Part shown: positions 48,952-59,335 of the stretch, piece by piece | Layout: each line of letters begins with the position of its first letter | How positions within the stretch are numbered: position 1 is the stretch's first letter | Source of the DNA: Pantoea allii | GTDB taxonomy: Bacteria > Pseudomonadota > Gammaproteobacteria > Enterobacterales > Enterobacteriaceae | Assembly: GCF_002307475.1 (NCBI RefSeq) | Contig: NZ_NTMH01000037.1 | Coordinates: 1-64,000 of the forward strand | Direction of reading: 5' to 3' | DNA: 64,000 nucleotides | The notes under the pieces: generated by a model | Told to the model about the DNA's origin: nothing | The model's database searches: none | What the model saw: only the letters and a program-made list of their open reading frames with translations | Program-made: the position numbers and the translations under genes

Positions 48952-48982
48952 ACGGCGGAAAAAGATGGCCTTTTCCCGCCGT
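48952..48982 (-). terminator. Hairpin after dksA
   Basis: On the minus strand ACGGCGG-GAAAA, 7-nt loop, TTTTT-CCGCCGT gives a 12-bp stem with one G-T pair between dksA and gluQ. No T tract follows, so partial termination or processing is the safer reading. Confidence 0.5.
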
Positions 48983-49005
48983 GTGGCTGCAGTCAGACGG
49001 CAACA

Positions 49006-49461
49006 TTAGCCCGCCATTTGCTTCTCACGAATTTCTGCCAGTGTCTTACAGTCGATGCACAGATCGGCAGTAGGACGCGCTTCAAGACGGCGGATACCGA
49101 TCTCGACGCCACAGGAATCGCAATAGCCGAAGTCGTCGTCTTCGACTTTCTTCAGCGTTTTTTCGATCTTCTTAATTAACTTACGCTCGCGGTCGCGGTT
49201 ACGCAGTTCCAGGCTGAACTCTTCTTCCTGAGCGGCACGGTCAACCGGGTCCGGGAAGTTTGCAGCTTCATCCTGCATGTGTGTAACGGTGCGATCGACT
49301 TCGTCCCGCAATTGATTGCGCCAGGCTTCCAGAATCTTGCGAAAATGGTCCAGTTGCGCGTCATTCATATACTCTTCGCCTGGCTTCTCCTGATAAGGCT
49401 CCACCCCAGCGATGGCGAGAATACTCAGGGACGATGTTTTACGGTTTTGCCCTTCTTGCAT
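49006..49461 (-). CDS. dksA: RNA polymerase-binding transcription factor DksA
   Basis: Secondary-channel regulator that works with ppGpp to lower rRNA and raise amino-acid promoter activity. The 151 residues equal E. coli. The coiled coil carries the acidic tip ([13 protein letters not shown]), and the zinc finger [25 protein letters not shown] has four cysteines. ATG 49461 follows CAGGAGAGAAACAAC. A TATAGT -10-like sequence lies at 49487-49492. gluQ follows 64 bp later. Confidence 0.97.
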   Translation of the reverse strand: MQEGQNRKTSSLSILAIAGVEPYQEKPGEEYMNDAQLDHFRKILEAWRNQLRDEVDRTVTHMQDEAANFPDPVDRAAQEEEFSLELRNRDRERKLIKKIEKTLKKVEDDDFGYCDSCGVEIGIRRLEARPTADLCIDCKTLAEIREKQMAG

Positions 49462-49710
49462 GTTGTTTCTCTCCTGGATAACACGCACTATACCCTTTGA
49501 TTGCCATCGGTAAGCGCATACACGCTAACCTTAATGATGACCCTCTCTTGGGTACATCGATCCCCCAACGGGGAAAAAACAGGCCGCTATAAATAACAGA
49601 AGCAGTCAAGGTTGGCAATTATTCCTGATCGCATCTTGACAAGCCTGTGAGGAACAGCGTAGTTAGCCCCTGACAGAAGATAGTCATATCACAGAACGAT
49701 GCCAATGATA

Positions 49711-50415
49711 TTACAATGTTACGTCAATGGCGGTCGTCAGAAACATTCCTGCTGATGACAGTTCTGCCCGGTAAGCCAAAATCTCCACGCCACTCAGCTG
49801 AGCCTGTACCAGTTGTTCTGCGTAAGCAGCATCAATGTGACGCGCCGGGGAAACGTCCTCAATCCCCGAGTGCAGAACGGCAAACAACAAAACGGCCCGA
49901 TGACCTTCTGCGGCAGCCTTACTCAGCTCACGCAGGTGTTTCTGCCCTCGAATCGTCACCGCATCCGGAAAATAGCCTTTACCTTCCTGTAAAAGCGTTA
50001 CGGATTTCACCTCAATATAGCACTCAGGTCGCTCCTCTGCTTTGAGCAGGAAATCAATTCGGCTTTTTTCACTGCCGTATTTAACTTCCGCCTGACATTT
50101 CGCGTAGCCCGCCAGCGGTAAAAGTCGGTTTTCGTCCAGCGCTTCACGTACCAGTTGATTGGCGCGCAGCGTATTGACACAGATCCAGTGGCCTTGCTGC
50201 GTCTCGGTCATTTCCCAACTGTGCGGGTATTTGCGCGTCAGGCTGTCAGACGTGGAGTACCACACGGTATCGCCCGGCGTGGCACAGCCGGTCATTGCGC
50301 CGGTATTCGCGCAATGTATCGTCAGCGTTTCGCCTTCGGGCGTCACAACATCGGCCAGAAAACGCTTATAGCGAGTAATAAGACGCGCGGGTTTAAGAGC
50401 GGGAGAAAAAAGCAT
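49711..50415 (-). CDS. sfsA: Sugar fermentation stimulation protein SfsA
   Basis: DNA-binding or nuclease-like protein first linked to maltose gene expression in E. coli; its biochemical role is unsettled. The 234 residues equal E. coli SfsA. Conserved segments are [82 protein letters not shown], resembling a restriction-nuclease-like core (D...EVK). ATG 50415; earlier in-frame codons run into thpR. It is 11 bp downstream of thpR. Confidence 0.95.
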   Translation of the reverse strand: MLFSPALKPARLITRYKRFLADVVTPEGETLTIHCANTGAMTGCATPGDTVWYSTSDSLTRKYPHSWEMTETQQGHWICVNTLRANQLVREALDENRLLPLAGYAKCQAEVKYGSEKSRIDFLLKAEERPECYIEVKSVTLLQEGKGYFPDAVTIRGQKHLRELSKAAAEGHRAVLLFAVLHSGIEDVSPARHIDAAYAEQLVQAQLSGVEILAYRAELSSAGMFLTTAIDVTL

Positions 50416-50426
50416 AAGGCTCCTGA

Positions 50427-50954
50427 TTAAGAGAGTAACGGCCAACTGGCCAGCGTGCGGTAGCGTGTCCGGCCTTGCGCGTACTCTGAGGCAAAAAGGG
50501 AAAACTGACTGACCGTAAATTGCCAGTGAAAGCCACGTGGCGGCAGGGCGACAGGCTGGGTCGCCGCACGCAACAGGCTGACGTGGGGATGAAAGGGCTG
50601 AGCCGGTTGTTCGCAGCCATGTCGCGCGGCCTGAGCGCGCAGCAGGCTTGCCAACTGCAACAAGCCGCGCGGGGGGCGCTGGCAACCCAGCCACACGACG
50701 CCGGGGCGCGGCCAGTGACCTGCATCGTCTAACGCAACGTCAAATGCTGGCTGGTTTATACGTGACGCCAGGGCCTGCAACTGCTGTGACGTTCCAGCCG
50801 ACACATCGCCCAGAAAAGCCAGCGTCAGGTGAAGGTTCGCTGCCGCAATCGGGCGGCCCGCCTCCGCATGAAAGGTTTGTGCCCGCCAGTGCACCAGTTG
50901 CTGCTGCAGCGTGTCAGGCGGGGTAATAGCAAAAAATAAGCGTTGTAACGCCAT
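50427..50954 (-). CDS. thpR: RNA 2',3'-cyclic phosphodiesterase ThpR (LigT)
   Basis: 2H-superfamily phosphoesterase of 175 residues; in vitro it hydrolyses 2',3'-cyclic phosphates and can join tRNA halves. Both HxTx motifs are present as HLTL (His42) and HVSL. The [10 protein letters not shown] start and [19 protein letters not shown] segment are conserved. ATG 50954 follows GGAGACCGCC; an in-frame TTG five codons earlier is less likely. Transcribed with sfsA, divergent from hrpB. Confidence 0.94.
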   Translation of the reverse strand: MALQRLFFAITPPDTLQQQLVHWRAQTFHAEAGRPIAAANLHLTLAFLGDVSAGTSQQLQALASRINQPAFDVALDDAGHWPRPGVVWLGCQRPPRGLLQLASLLRAQAARHGCEQPAQPFHPHVSLLRAATQPVALPPRGFHWQFTVSQFSLFASEYAQGRTRYRTLASWPLLS

Positions 50955-51029
50955 GGCGGTCTCCGGCAATCCTCACGGATGAGTGCTACAATGCGCGCCA
51001 TCTTAACATAGCCATTCGCGGAGTTTGCG

Positions 51030-53486
51030 GTGAGTGATTTACCCGTCAGCGCGGTGTTGCCTGACCTTCTGAGTGCGCTTAATGATGCCTCAAACATCCT
51101 GCTGGCCGCGCCCACGGGCGCAGGTAAATCCACCTGGCTGCCACTTCAGCTTTTACAGCACAAGGCCTTGCCGGGACGCATTATTATGCTGGAGCCGCGC
51201 CGTTTAGCCGCGCGCAACGTGGCGCAACGTCTGGCCGAGCAGTTGGGTGAACAACCCGGCGTGACGGTGGGCTACCGTATGCGCGGCGAAAACTGCACAG
51301 GGCCAATGACCCGGCTTGAAGTGGTGACCGAAGGCATTCTGACCCGAATGCTGCAACAGGATGCGATGCTGGAGGGCGTGTCGCTGGTTATCCTGGATGA
51401 ATTTCATGAGCGGAGCCTGCAGGCCGATCTGGCGCTGGCGCTGCTACTGGATGTGCAACAGGGGTTACGTGAAGATCTAAAAATCCTGCTGATGTCGGCG
51501 ACGCTTGATAATGCGCGGCTGGCGGCACTGTTGCCGGACGCTCCTTTGATTACTTCTGAAGGGCGCAGCTATCCGGTTGAACGGCGCTATACGGCGCTGA
51601 GCCAGACCTTGCGTTTTGATGATGCGGTCGCGCGTGAAGTCGCACAGTTACTGCGCGACGAAACGGGCTCGCTGCTCCTGTTCCTGCCCGGCATCGCCGA
51701 AATTGAGCGGGTAAAACGGGAACTGGAGACGCGCGTTGACGACGACGTGGATTTAACGCCGCTGTATGGTGCACTTCCTCTTGCGGCCCAGCAACGGGCC
51801 ATCCTGCCTGCCGCCAGCGGACGCCGCAAAGTGGTGCTGGCGACCAACATTGCCGAAACCAGCTTAACCATTGAAGGCATCCGGCTGGTCGTGGACAGCG
51901 CCCTGGAGCGAAAAGCCCAGTTTGACGCTCGCAGCGGCGTTACGCGCTTGCAGACTCAGCGCATCAGTCAGGCATCCATGACCCAGCGAGCCGGACGAGC
52001 CGGACGTGTCATGCCCGGTATTTGTTTGCATCTGACGCCACAGGAACAGGCCTCACGCGCGCCCGCGCAAAGCGAAGCAGAAATTTTGCACAGCGATCTC
52101 GCGTCGTTGTGGCTGGAGTTGCTGCAGTGGGGCTGTACCCGTATCGAACAATTGCAGTGGATAGATCTGCCGCCGGAAAAGCACCTGCGTGCGGCGCAGC
52201 AGCAGCTGGTGCGGCTTGGGGCTCTGGACGAGCAGGGCCACCTCAATGCCCAGGGACGACGCATGGCGCAGCTGGGCAGCGACGCCCGGCTCAGCGCTAT
52301 TTTATGTGCAGCAGGCAGTGACCCTGACGCCGTTGCCAGCGCGGCCTTGCTGGTGGCGGTTCTGGAAGATCCGCCTCGCAGTGCCGGAGCCGATCTGCGT
52401 GATGCGCTTTATCGTCCATTGCCACAGTGGCAGCGCCGCGCACAGCACTGGCAAAAACGCATCGGCGTAAAGGGCGGTCGGGTAGACGAAGACCATTTTG
52501 CCGCCCTGCTGACCGCCGGCTTCAGCGACCGTCTGGCACGTCGCCGCGATAACAGCGGCCGCTATCAGTTAGCTAACGGCCTGGGCGCGATGCTGGACGA
52601 ACAGCAGGCGCTGACGCGTTATGAATGGTTAATTGCCCCCACCTTGTTACAGGGCAGTAGCGCGCCCGACGCGCGTATCCTGATGGCGATTCCCGTTGAT
52701 ATCGAGGCACTGACGCAGCGCTGTCCGCAGCTGATTGAACAGCGCACCGAGGTGGAATGGGATGAGGAGAAGGGCACGTTACGCACGTTGCGCCGCGAGC
52801 AGATTGGCGAACTGATACTGAAAACCCAGCCGCTAGCCCGTCCCGACGCAAAAGTCTTGCAGGCGGCAATGCTACGCTGGATTGGCAAAAAAGGGCTATC
52901 GGTGTTGGGCTGGACGCCGGAGGCAGAACAGTTGCGTCTGCGCATCCAGTGTGCGGCACAGTGGTTGCCAGAGGAACACTGGCCTGAGGTTGACGACGCC
53001 AGCCTGATCGAGACGCTTGAACACTGGCTTCTGCCCCAGATGACCACGGTGCGTGATCTGAAAAGTTTACAGGCGGTGAATCTGGTCAGCGCGCTCTTAC
53101 ATTTGCTCACATGGTCACAACGTCAGCGGCTGGATACTGTGCTGCCAACTCATTACACTGTGCCCACCGGAAGTCGGCTGCCTGTTCGCTATGATGCAGA
53201 TAAACCGCCTGCGCTGGCGGTGCGCATCCAGGAAATGTTCGGCGAAGCCAGCAACCCAAGCGTGGCAGAAGGGCGCATTCCACTGGTACTGGAGCTGTTA
53301 TCGCCCGCCCAGCGGCCCTTGCAGATTACCCGTGACCTCGCCGCTTTCTGGCGTGGTGCCTATAAGGACGTGCAAAAAGAGATGAAAGGGCGTTATCCCA
53401 AGCATCCCTGGCCTGACGATCCGGCTTCCGCCTTGCCGACAAGACGGACAAAAAAGAAGACGTCACAGGGTGGAACCTCTGATTAA
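51030..53486 (+). CDS. hrpB: ATP-dependent helicase HrpB
   Basis: DExH-box RNA helicase-like protein of unknown substrate, 818 residues. Motifs: APTGAGKST (I), LEPRRLAARN (Ia), DEFHERS (II), SATLD (III), LLFLPGIAEIERV (IV), ATNIAETSLTIEGI (V) and QRAGRAGR (VI), followed by the HrpB-specific C-terminal region ending PTRRTKKKTSQGG. The start is GTG 51030, matching the E. coli N-terminus, with GGAG upstream. It is divergent from thpR and 83 bp before mrcB. Confidence 0.95.
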   Translation: MSDLPVSAVLPDLLSALNDASNILLAAPTGAGKSTWLPLQLLQHKALPGRIIMLEPRRLAARNVAQRLAEQLGEQPGVTVGYRMRGENCTGPMTRLEVVTEGILTRMLQQDAMLEGVSLVILDEFHERSLQADLALALLLDVQQGLREDLKILLMSATLDNARLAALLPDAPLITSEGRSYPVERRYTALSQTLRFDDAVAREVAQLLRDETGSLLLFLPGIAEIERVKRELETRVDDDVDLTPLYGALPLAAQQRAILPAASGRRKVVLATNIAETSLTIEGIRLVVDSALERKAQFDARSGVTRLQTQRISQASMTQRAGRAGRVMPGICLHLTPQEQASRAPAQSEAEILHSDLASLWLELLQWGCTRIEQLQWIDLPPEKHLRAAQQQLVRLGALDEQGHLNAQGRRMAQLGSDARLSAILCAAGSDPDAVASAALLVAVLEDPPRSAGADLRDALYRPLPQWQRRAQHWQKRIGVKGGRVDEDHFAALLTAGFSDRLARRRDNSGRYQLANGLGAMLDEQQALTRYEWLIAPTLLQGSSAPDARILMAIPVDIEALTQRCPQLIEQRTEVEWDEEKGTLRTLRREQIGELILKTQPLARPDAKVLQAAMLRWIGKKGLSVLGWTPEAEQLRLRIQCAAQWLPEEHWPEVDDASLIETLEHWLLPQMTTVRDLKSLQAVNLVSALLHLLTWSQRQRLDTVLPTHYTVPTGSRLPVRYDADKPPALAVRIQEMFGEASNPSVAEGRIPLVLELLSPAQRPLQITRDLAAFWRGAYKDVQKEMKGRYPKHPWPDDPASALPTRRTKKKTSQGGTSD

Positions 53487-53569
53487 TTCAGAGGGTTCTG
53501 CCATGCGACAGTGAAGAAAGCAGTTAGAGTAGCGGCGCAGCCGTAAGCTATGCCTGGAGAATAAAACGA

Positions 53570-56092
53570 ATGTCTGGGAACGATCGCGAACCTATTGGGC
53601 GCAAAGGAAAAGCGCTGCCTCCGCGCAGCAGCGCCCGCCGTGGGCGGCGCAGAGACATCGATGACGATGTTGCTCAGGACGATTTTGATGATGACTACGA
53701 GGAGGAAGCGCCGGTGCCACGTAAAGGTAAAGGTGGAAAACCGCCGCGCGGCAAACGCCGTTGGCTGGGATGGTTAATTAAGCTGTTCCTGGTATTTGTG
53801 GTGGTAATGGCCGCGTGGGGCGTATACCTCGACTCGGAAATTCGCAGCCGCATTGACGGTAAAGTGTGGCAACTGCCCGCAACCGTATATGGTCGTATGG
53901 TCAGCCTTGAACCCGGCATGGCCTACAACAAAAGCGAAATGGTCGCCCTGCTTGAAGGCACGCAATACCGTGAAGTTTCACGTATTACGCGCCCGGGTGA
54001 GTTCTCGGTTAAGGGCAACACTATCGAACTGTTGCGCCGTCCATTTGATTTCCCGGACAGCAAAGAGGGGCAGATTCATGCCCGTATGACCTTTAGCAAA
54101 GATGAACTCAGCGAGATTAAAAACGTTGAAACCGGGCGCGATTTTGGTTTCTTCCGTCTTGATCCGCGTCTGATCACCATGCTGCAGTCGCCTAATGGTG
54201 AACAGCGCCTGTTCGTGCCCCGTGCGGGCTTCCCGGATCTGCTGGTCGATACGTTAATCGCCACCGAGGATCGCCATTTTTACGAGCATGATGGTATCAG
54301 CCCGTACTCCATTGGCCGTGCCTTTGTCGCGAATATCACGGCAGGTAAGGCGGTTCAGGGTGGCAGTACGCTGACTCAGCAGCTGGTAAAAAACCTGTTC
54401 CTGACCAACGAGCGTTCGCTGTGGCGTAAAGCGCGTGAAGCCTATATGGCCGTGATCATGGACGCGCGTTACAGCAAAGATCGCATTCTGGAGCTTTACC
54501 TTAACGAAGTGTATCTCGGTCAGGCAGGTAACGATCAGATTCGTGGTTTCCCTTTGGCCAGCCTTTACTACTTTGGCCGTCCGGTGGATGAGCTGAGTCT
54601 GGATCAGCAGGCAATGCTGGTCGGCATGGTAAAAGGCGCTTCGCTCTATAACCCATGGCGTAACCCGAAACTGGCACTGGAAAGACGCAATCTGGTGCTG
54701 CGCTTGTTGCAGCAGCAGAAAGTCATCGACCAGGAACTGTATGACATGCTGTCGGCGCGTCCGTTAGGCGTGCAGCCGAAAGGCGGTGTGATTACGCCAC
54801 AGCCTGCGTTTATGCAGATGGTGCGTAATGAACTTCAGGCAAAACTGGGCGACAAGGTTAAAGATCTGTCGGGGGTGAAAATTTTCACCACCTTAGATCC
54901 GGTCTCGCAGGATGCCGCTGAAAAAGCGGTTATCGACGGCATTCCAACCCTGAAAAAACAGCGCGGTCTGAAAGATCTGGAAACCGCGATGGTGGTCGTT
55001 GACCGTTTCAGCGGTGAAGTCCGCGCGATGGTCGGCGGGGCCGATCCGCAGTTCGCCGGGTATAACCGTGCGTTACAGGCCCGCCGTTCTATTGGTTCAC
55101 TGGCAAAACCGGCCACCTATCTCACCGCACTGAGCCAGCCAAATACATATCGACTCAATAGCTGGATTGCCGATGAGCCTATTGCGCTGAAACAGCCCAA
55201 TGGCAGCATCTGGAAACCCATGAATGACGACCGCCGCTTCAGTGGCAAAGTCATGCTGGTGGATGCGTTGACCAACTCCATGAACGTGCCGACGGTGAAT
55301 CTTGGCATGACGCTGGGGCTGAATGCGGTGGTGGATACCTGGACCAAACTGGGTGTACCTAAAGATCAGCTCAACCCGGTGCCGGCAATGTTGCTGGGCG
55401 CACTCAACCTGACGCCGATTGAAGTGGCCCAGGCGTTTCAGTCGATTGCCAGCGGAGGGAATCGTGCGGACCTGTCAGCTGTGCGTTCTGTTATTGCCGA
55501 AGACGGAACGGTGCTGTACCAGAGCTTCCCGCAGGCGCAACGGGTAGAGCCTGCGCAGGCTGCCTATTTAACGTTGTACACGATGCAGCAGGTTGCCGAT
55601 CACGGTACGGCACGCGCCCTGGGCGCTCGCTTCCCTAATGCGCATCTGGCAGGCAAAACAGGGACCACTAACGACCTGATAGACAGCTGGTTCGCCGGTG
55701 TCGATGGTAAAGAGGTGGCGATCACCTGGGTTGGGCGTGATAACAACCAGCCGACCAAGCTGTACGGTGCCAGCGGTGCGATGCAGATCTACCGTCGCTA
55801 TCTTGATAACCAGGCACCGATGCCGTTGCAACTGACGCCGCCGGAAGACGTGACGATGATGAATATCGACTCAGCGGGCAACTTTGTTTGTGGCTCAGGC
55901 AGCAGTACCTGGCGCTCATTGCCGGTTTGGGCACTGGACCCGAATGCACTGTGTCAGCAACAGCAGCAACAGGTTCAGCAAATGCAGCAGCAGCAGCAAC
56001 AGCAACAGCAGCAATTGCAACAGCAGCAACAGCAGGAGCAAAAAGACAGCGATGGCGTTGCAGGTTGGATAAAAGACATGTTCGGCAAGTAA
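53570..56092 (+). CDS. mrcB: Bifunctional penicillin-binding protein 1b
   Basis: Class A PBP that polymerises and crosslinks peptidoglycan. It has 840 residues: a basic/acidic cytoplasmic tail, a TM segment at about 65-87, the UB2H domain (about 110-200) that contacts LpoB, GT51 with catalytic Glu233 ([10 protein letters not shown]), and a transpeptidase with Ser510 (GSLAKP) and KTGTTNDL. The C-terminus has a long Gln-rich tract (about residues 795-824) encoded by CAG/CAA repeats, absent in this form from E. coli. It is followed by a strong terminator. Confidence 0.96.
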   Translation: MSGNDREPIGRKGKALPPRSSARRGRRRDIDDDVAQDDFDDDYEEEAPVPRKGKGGKPPRGKRRWLGWLIKLFLVFVVVMAAWGVYLDSEIRSRIDGKVWQLPATVYGRMVSLEPGMAYNKSEMVALLEGTQYREVSRITRPGEFSVKGNTIELLRRPFDFPDSKEGQIHARMTFSKDELSEIKNVETGRDFGFFRLDPRLITMLQSPNGEQRLFVPRAGFPDLLVDTLIATEDRHFYEHDGISPYSIGRAFVANITAGKAVQGGSTLTQQLVKNLFLTNERSLWRKAREAYMAVIMDARYSKDRILELYLNEVYLGQAGNDQIRGFPLASLYYFGRPVDELSLDQQAMLVGMVKGASLYNPWRNPKLALERRNLVLRLLQQQKVIDQELYDMLSARPLGVQPKGGVITPQPAFMQMVRNELQAKLGDKVKDLSGVKIFTTLDPVSQDAAEKAVIDGIPTLKKQRGLKDLETAMVVVDRFSGEVRAMVGGADPQFAGYNRALQARRSIGSLAKPATYLTALSQPNTYRLNSWIADEPIALKQPNGSIWKPMNDDRRFSGKVMLVDALTNSMNVPTVNLGMTLGLNAVVDTWTKLGVPKDQLNPVPAMLLGALNLTPIEVAQAFQSIASGGNRADLSAVRSVIAEDGTVLYQSFPQAQRVEPAQAAYLTLYTMQQVADHGTARALGARFPNAHLAGKTGTTNDLIDSWFAGVDGKEVAITWVGRDNNQPTKLYGASGAMQIYRRYLDNQAPMPLQLTPPEDVTMMNIDSAGNFVCGSGSSTWRSLPVWALDPNALCQQQQQQVQQMQQQQQQQQQQLQQQQQQEQKDSDGVAGWIKDMFGK
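55954..56040 (+). repeat. CAG/CAA trinucleotide-rich tract in mrcB
   Basis: Nearly unbroken CAG and CAA codons give Gln runs of up to about ten residues interrupted by V, M, L and E. Such tracts can change length by slippage in frame. Confidence 0.85.
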
Positions 56093-56113
56093 CGGGTCAA
56101 AAGCAGTGAAAAG

Positions 56114-56136
56114 AAGGCACTTCGGTGCCTTTTTTT
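56114..56136 (+). terminator. Terminator after mrcB
   Basis: AAGGCAC, TTCG tetraloop, GTGCCTT and T residues, 21 bp after the stop. Confidence 0.92.
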
Positions 56137-56229
56137 ATGCCTGATAAATACGCTGTAAACAGGCTACAAACAGCGCCACAGTAGGGAATTCTGCTTGCAG
56201 AGATTGTTGCACTTCGCATATTATCGAAC

Positions 56230-56248
56230 CGTTATAATAATCATTATC
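56230..56248. promoter_or_regulatory. Fur box upstream of fhuA
   Basis: CGTTATAATAATCATTATC matches 15 of 19 positions of the Fur consensus GATAATGATAATCATTATC and lies about 42 bp before the fhuA start. Iron-dependent repression of fhuACDB is expected. Confidence 0.85.
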
Positions 56249-56289
56249 GTTTCGATTCGCTTAATCATCCCCATTTGAGAGACACCTTC

Positions 56290-58491
56290 ATGACTGCGCG
56301 CACCACCACTTTTGGTTTCACACCAGGGTCGTTTACCCCTCGTCCTTTGGCACTGATGATTGCGCTGATATCCAGTGGCGCAACTCCCCTGGCCTTCGCC
56401 GAACAAACGGTGGTGGTTTCAGCAAACGGCGGTGCCGCTGTTGCGCAGGAAAGTCCGTGGGGCCCGGCACCGACCGTCGCCGCGAAACGCAGCGCCACCG
56501 GCACCAAAACGGATACGCCGATTGAAAAGAACCCGCAGTCGGTTTCCGTGGTCACGCGTGAAGAAATGGACATGCGCAGCGTCAGCAGCGTCAAGCAGGC
56601 ATTTAACTATACGCCTGGCGTACTGACCGGCAACCGCGGCAGTTCCGCGGTCATTGACGCGCTGTCGATTCGCGGCTTTAGCGAAACCAACACCAATCAG
56701 TATCTCGATGGGCTGAAGCTGCAGGGTGACAACTACTCTGAATTCGCTATCGATCCCTATTTTCTGGAGCGGGCTGAACTGCTGCGCGGTCCGGTTTCCG
56801 TGCTGTACGGTAAAAGCAATCCCGGCGGTGTCGTTGCTTTAGTCAGCAAGCGTCCCACTCAGGAAACGCTGCGTGAAGTCCAGTTCCAGATGGGCAACCA
56901 TAACCTTTACTCCACCGGTTTCGACTTTGGCGGCGCAATAGACGACGCAGGCGTGTACAGCTACCGTCTGACAGGCCTGGCCAGTAGCCAGGATGCCCAG
57001 CAGGCGAATAACAAGCAGAAGCGTTATACCATCGCGCCTTCATTCAGCTGGCGACCAGATGAAAACACCCGTCTTGATCTGCTGACCTATTTCCAGAACG
57101 AGCCGGATACCGGCTACTACGGCTGGCTCCCGCGTGAAGGGACCGTGGTGCCGATCACCCGGCCTGATGGCAGCCAGTATAAACTGCCGACCAACTTTGA
57201 TGAGGGCGAGAAGAGCAACCGCATCTCACGCAATACCAAAATGCTGGGCTACAGCTTTGAGCACCGTTTTGATGAAACCTGGACGGTGCGGCAGAACCTG
57301 CGTTATGCCGAATTAACCACGGATTACCGCAGTATTTATGGTAACGGCTTTGATGCAGCCACTCAGCAAATCACCCGCGGGTCTGCGGCTTCAGACGAGA
57401 AACTGAATCAGTTTGCGGTAGATAATCAGGCTCAGGCTAAATTTGCCACCGGCCAGCTTGATCATACATTGCTGCTGGGCGTTGATTATCAGCGCATGCG
57501 AAATGATATTAATGCGGCTTTTGGCTCAGCATTCCCGTTGAATGCGGTTAATCCGCAATACGGCAATGACGCGCTAATCGGCACACCTTTCCCGTATCGC
57601 TATCTCAACAAACAGGAGCAAACCGGCCTGTATGCACAAGACCAGATGGAATGGGATCGTTGGGTACTGACATTGGGCAGTCGCTATGATTACGCAATGA
57701 CTTCTGCTTTTAATCGGAGTAGCAGTTCCGAAGTTAAAAGTCATGACCAGGCGTTTACCTGGCGTGGCGGCTTAAACTATGTGTTCGATAATGGTATCGC
57801 GCCTTATTTCAGTTATAGCGAATCCTTCATTCCGACATCCGGAACGACTCAAAGTGGTCAACCTTTCGACCCTTCGCGCGCTAAGCAGTATGAAACGGGC
57901 GTAAAGTTTGTGCCAAAAGATCGCCCTGTCGTTGTCACGGCCGCGATTTATGAGCTGACAAAGACCAAAAACTTAACGGCTGATCCTAACAGTCCTAATT
58001 TCAGCATCCAGAGCGGCGAAATCCGTTCTCGCGGTGTTGAACTCGAAGCGAAAGCGGCGCTGAACGCCAACGTTAACCTGACGGCCTCTTATACCTATAC
58101 CGATGCCGAATATACGAAAGATACTCAGCTTCAGGGCAAAACCCCGGTTGAGGTGCCCAAACATATGGCGTCACTGTGGAGCGACTATACCTTCCACGAA
58201 ACCGCACTGTCAGGCGTCACGGTCGGCGCGGGCGTCCGTTACGTGGGCGAAAGTCAGGGGCTGTATAGCACCGGTCCTGATGCCAACCAGAACTTTAGCG
58301 TGGCGGGTTATACCACCGTCGATGCTGCGCTGAAATATGATTTAGGACGTTTTGGTTTGCCTGGATCAACGGTAGGCGTTAACGTTAATAACCTGTTTAA
58401 CCGCGACTACGTTGCCAGTTGTTACCGTGAATATGCGTGCTACTGGGGCGCAGAACGGCAGATTGTAGGCACCGCCACGTTCCGGTTCTGA
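56290..58491 (+). CDS. fhuA: TonB-dependent ferrichrome receptor FhuA
   Basis: Outer-membrane 22-stranded receptor for ferric hydroxamates such as ferrichrome. It has 733 residues (E. coli 747). A signal peptide (cleavage near FAEQT) leads to a TonB box (QTVVVSA), the plug domain (IEKNPQSVSVVTREEMD...YGKSNPGGVV) and a barrel ending in aromatic Phe (TFRF). Two cysteines near the C-terminus (ASCYREYACYW) match the FhuA pattern. ATG 56290 is favoured because it yields a normal signal peptide; it is under a Fur box and first in the fhuACDB operon. Confidence 0.93.
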   Translation: MTARTTTFGFTPGSFTPRPLALMIALISSGATPLAFAEQTVVVSANGGAAVAQESPWGPAPTVAAKRSATGTKTDTPIEKNPQSVSVVTREEMDMRSVSSVKQAFNYTPGVLTGNRGSSAVIDALSIRGFSETNTNQYLDGLKLQGDNYSEFAIDPYFLERAELLRGPVSVLYGKSNPGGVVALVSKRPTQETLREVQFQMGNHNLYSTGFDFGGAIDDAGVYSYRLTGLASSQDAQQANNKQKRYTIAPSFSWRPDENTRLDLLTYFQNEPDTGYYGWLPREGTVVPITRPDGSQYKLPTNFDEGEKSNRISRNTKMLGYSFEHRFDETWTVRQNLRYAELTTDYRSIYGNGFDAATQQITRGSAASDEKLNQFAVDNQAQAKFATGQLDHTLLLGVDYQRMRNDINAAFGSAFPLNAVNPQYGNDALIGTPFPYRYLNKQEQTGLYAQDQMEWDRWVLTLGSRYDYAMTSAFNRSSSSEVKSHDQAFTWRGGLNYVFDNGIAPYFSYSESFIPTSGTTQSGQPFDPSRAKQYETGVKFVPKDRPVVVTAAIYELTKTKNLTADPNSPNFSIQSGEIRSRGVELEAKAALNANVNLTASYTYTDAEYTKDTQLQGKTPVEVPKHMASLWSDYTFHETALSGVTVGAGVRYVGESQGLYSTGPDANQNFSVAGYTTVDAALKYDLGRFGLPGSTVGVNVNNLFNRDYVASCYREYACYWGAERQIVGTATFRF

Positions 58492-58498
58492 TCGATGA

Positions 58499-58514
58499 GG
58501 GCGCTTCGGCGCCC
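58499..58514 (+). terminator. Attenuator-like hairpin between fhuA and fhuC
   Basis: GGGCGC, TTCG tetraloop, GCGCCC, 7 bp after the fhuA stop. No long T tract, so it probably reduces read-through or protects the fhuA mRNA, lowering fhuCDB relative to the receptor. Confidence 0.5.
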
Positions 58515-58530
58515 GTTTACAGGGATTAAC

Positions 58531-59325
58531 ATGCAGCTTCCGCAGCACCAACAGACGACCTTCCAACTGGATAATGCCAGCTTTCGTGTACCCGGTCGCA
58601 CGCTTCTCCAGCCGCTGTCTCTCTCTTTTACACCAGGCAAAGTAACCGCGCTGATTGGTCACAATGGTTCGGGAAAATCCACGCTGTTAAAAATGCTGGG
58701 GCGGCATCACGCGGCCAGCGAAGGCCGGGTGCTCCTGAATGAACGGCCCGTGGAGAGCCTGAACAGCAAAGTATTTGCCCGTGAGGTCGCCTATTTACCT
58801 CAGCAACTGCCGGCTGCAGAAGGCATGACGGTGCGCGAGCTGGTGGCCATTGGGCGCTATCCCTGGCATGGGGCGCTGGGGCGTTTCACTCAGGAGGACC
58901 GCGACCGCGTTGAGCAGGCGATTTCGCGCGTGGGGTTAACGCCTTTTGCCTCACGGCTGGTAGACAGCTTATCGGGCGGCGAACGGCAACGTGCCTGGCT
59001 GGCGATGATGGTGGCGCAAAACAGCCGCTGTCTGCTGCTGGATGAACCCACTTCCGCCCTGGATATCGCCCATCAGGTTGATGTGCTGGCCCTGATTCAG
59101 ACGCTGAGCCGGGAGCATGGCTTAACCGTTATTACGGTATTACACGATATCAATATGGCTGCCCGTTACTGTGACCATCTGGTGGCATTACGCGGTGGCG
59201 CACTTATCGCTGAAGGCGGGCCGGACCACATTATGCAGGCGGACGTTTTGCAGGCGATTTACGGTATTCCAATGGGGATCTTCCCCCATCCCGGCGGCGG
59301 TGCGCCGGTGAGTTTTGTGTGTTAA
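58531..59325 (+). CDS. fhuC: Ferric hydroxamate ABC transporter ATPase FhuC
   Basis: ATP-hydrolysing subunit at the cytoplasmic face of FhuB. The 264 residues contain Walker A GHNGSGKST, Q-loop YLPQQLP, signature LSGGERQR, Walker B CLLLDEPTSALD and the His switch VLHDINMAARYC, all as in E. coli FhuC. ATG 58531 (MQLPQHQQTTFQL) follows AGGGATTAAC. It is 39 bp after fhuA and 10 bp before fhuD. Confidence 0.95.
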   Translation: MQLPQHQQTTFQLDNASFRVPGRTLLQPLSLSFTPGKVTALIGHNGSGKSTLLKMLGRHHAASEGRVLLNERPVESLNSKVFAREVAYLPQQLPAAEGMTVRELVAIGRYPWHGALGRFTQEDRDRVEQAISRVGLTPFASRLVDSLSGGERQRAWLAMMVAQNSRCLLLDEPTSALDIAHQVDVLALIQTLSREHGLTVITVLHDINMAARYCDHLVALRGGALIAEGGPDHIMQADVLQAIYGIPMGIFPHPGGGAPVSFVC

Positions 59326-59335
59326 GGACCCGATA

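Noticed and set aside
49637-49666. TTGACA on the plus strand upstream of dksA
   Set aside because: No acceptable -10 at 16-18 bp, and no plus-strand gene follows.
55954-56040. Possible CRISPR-like short repeats
   Set aside because: It is an in-frame CAG/CAA glutamine tract in mrcB without spacers. No CRISPR array was seen anywhere in the window.
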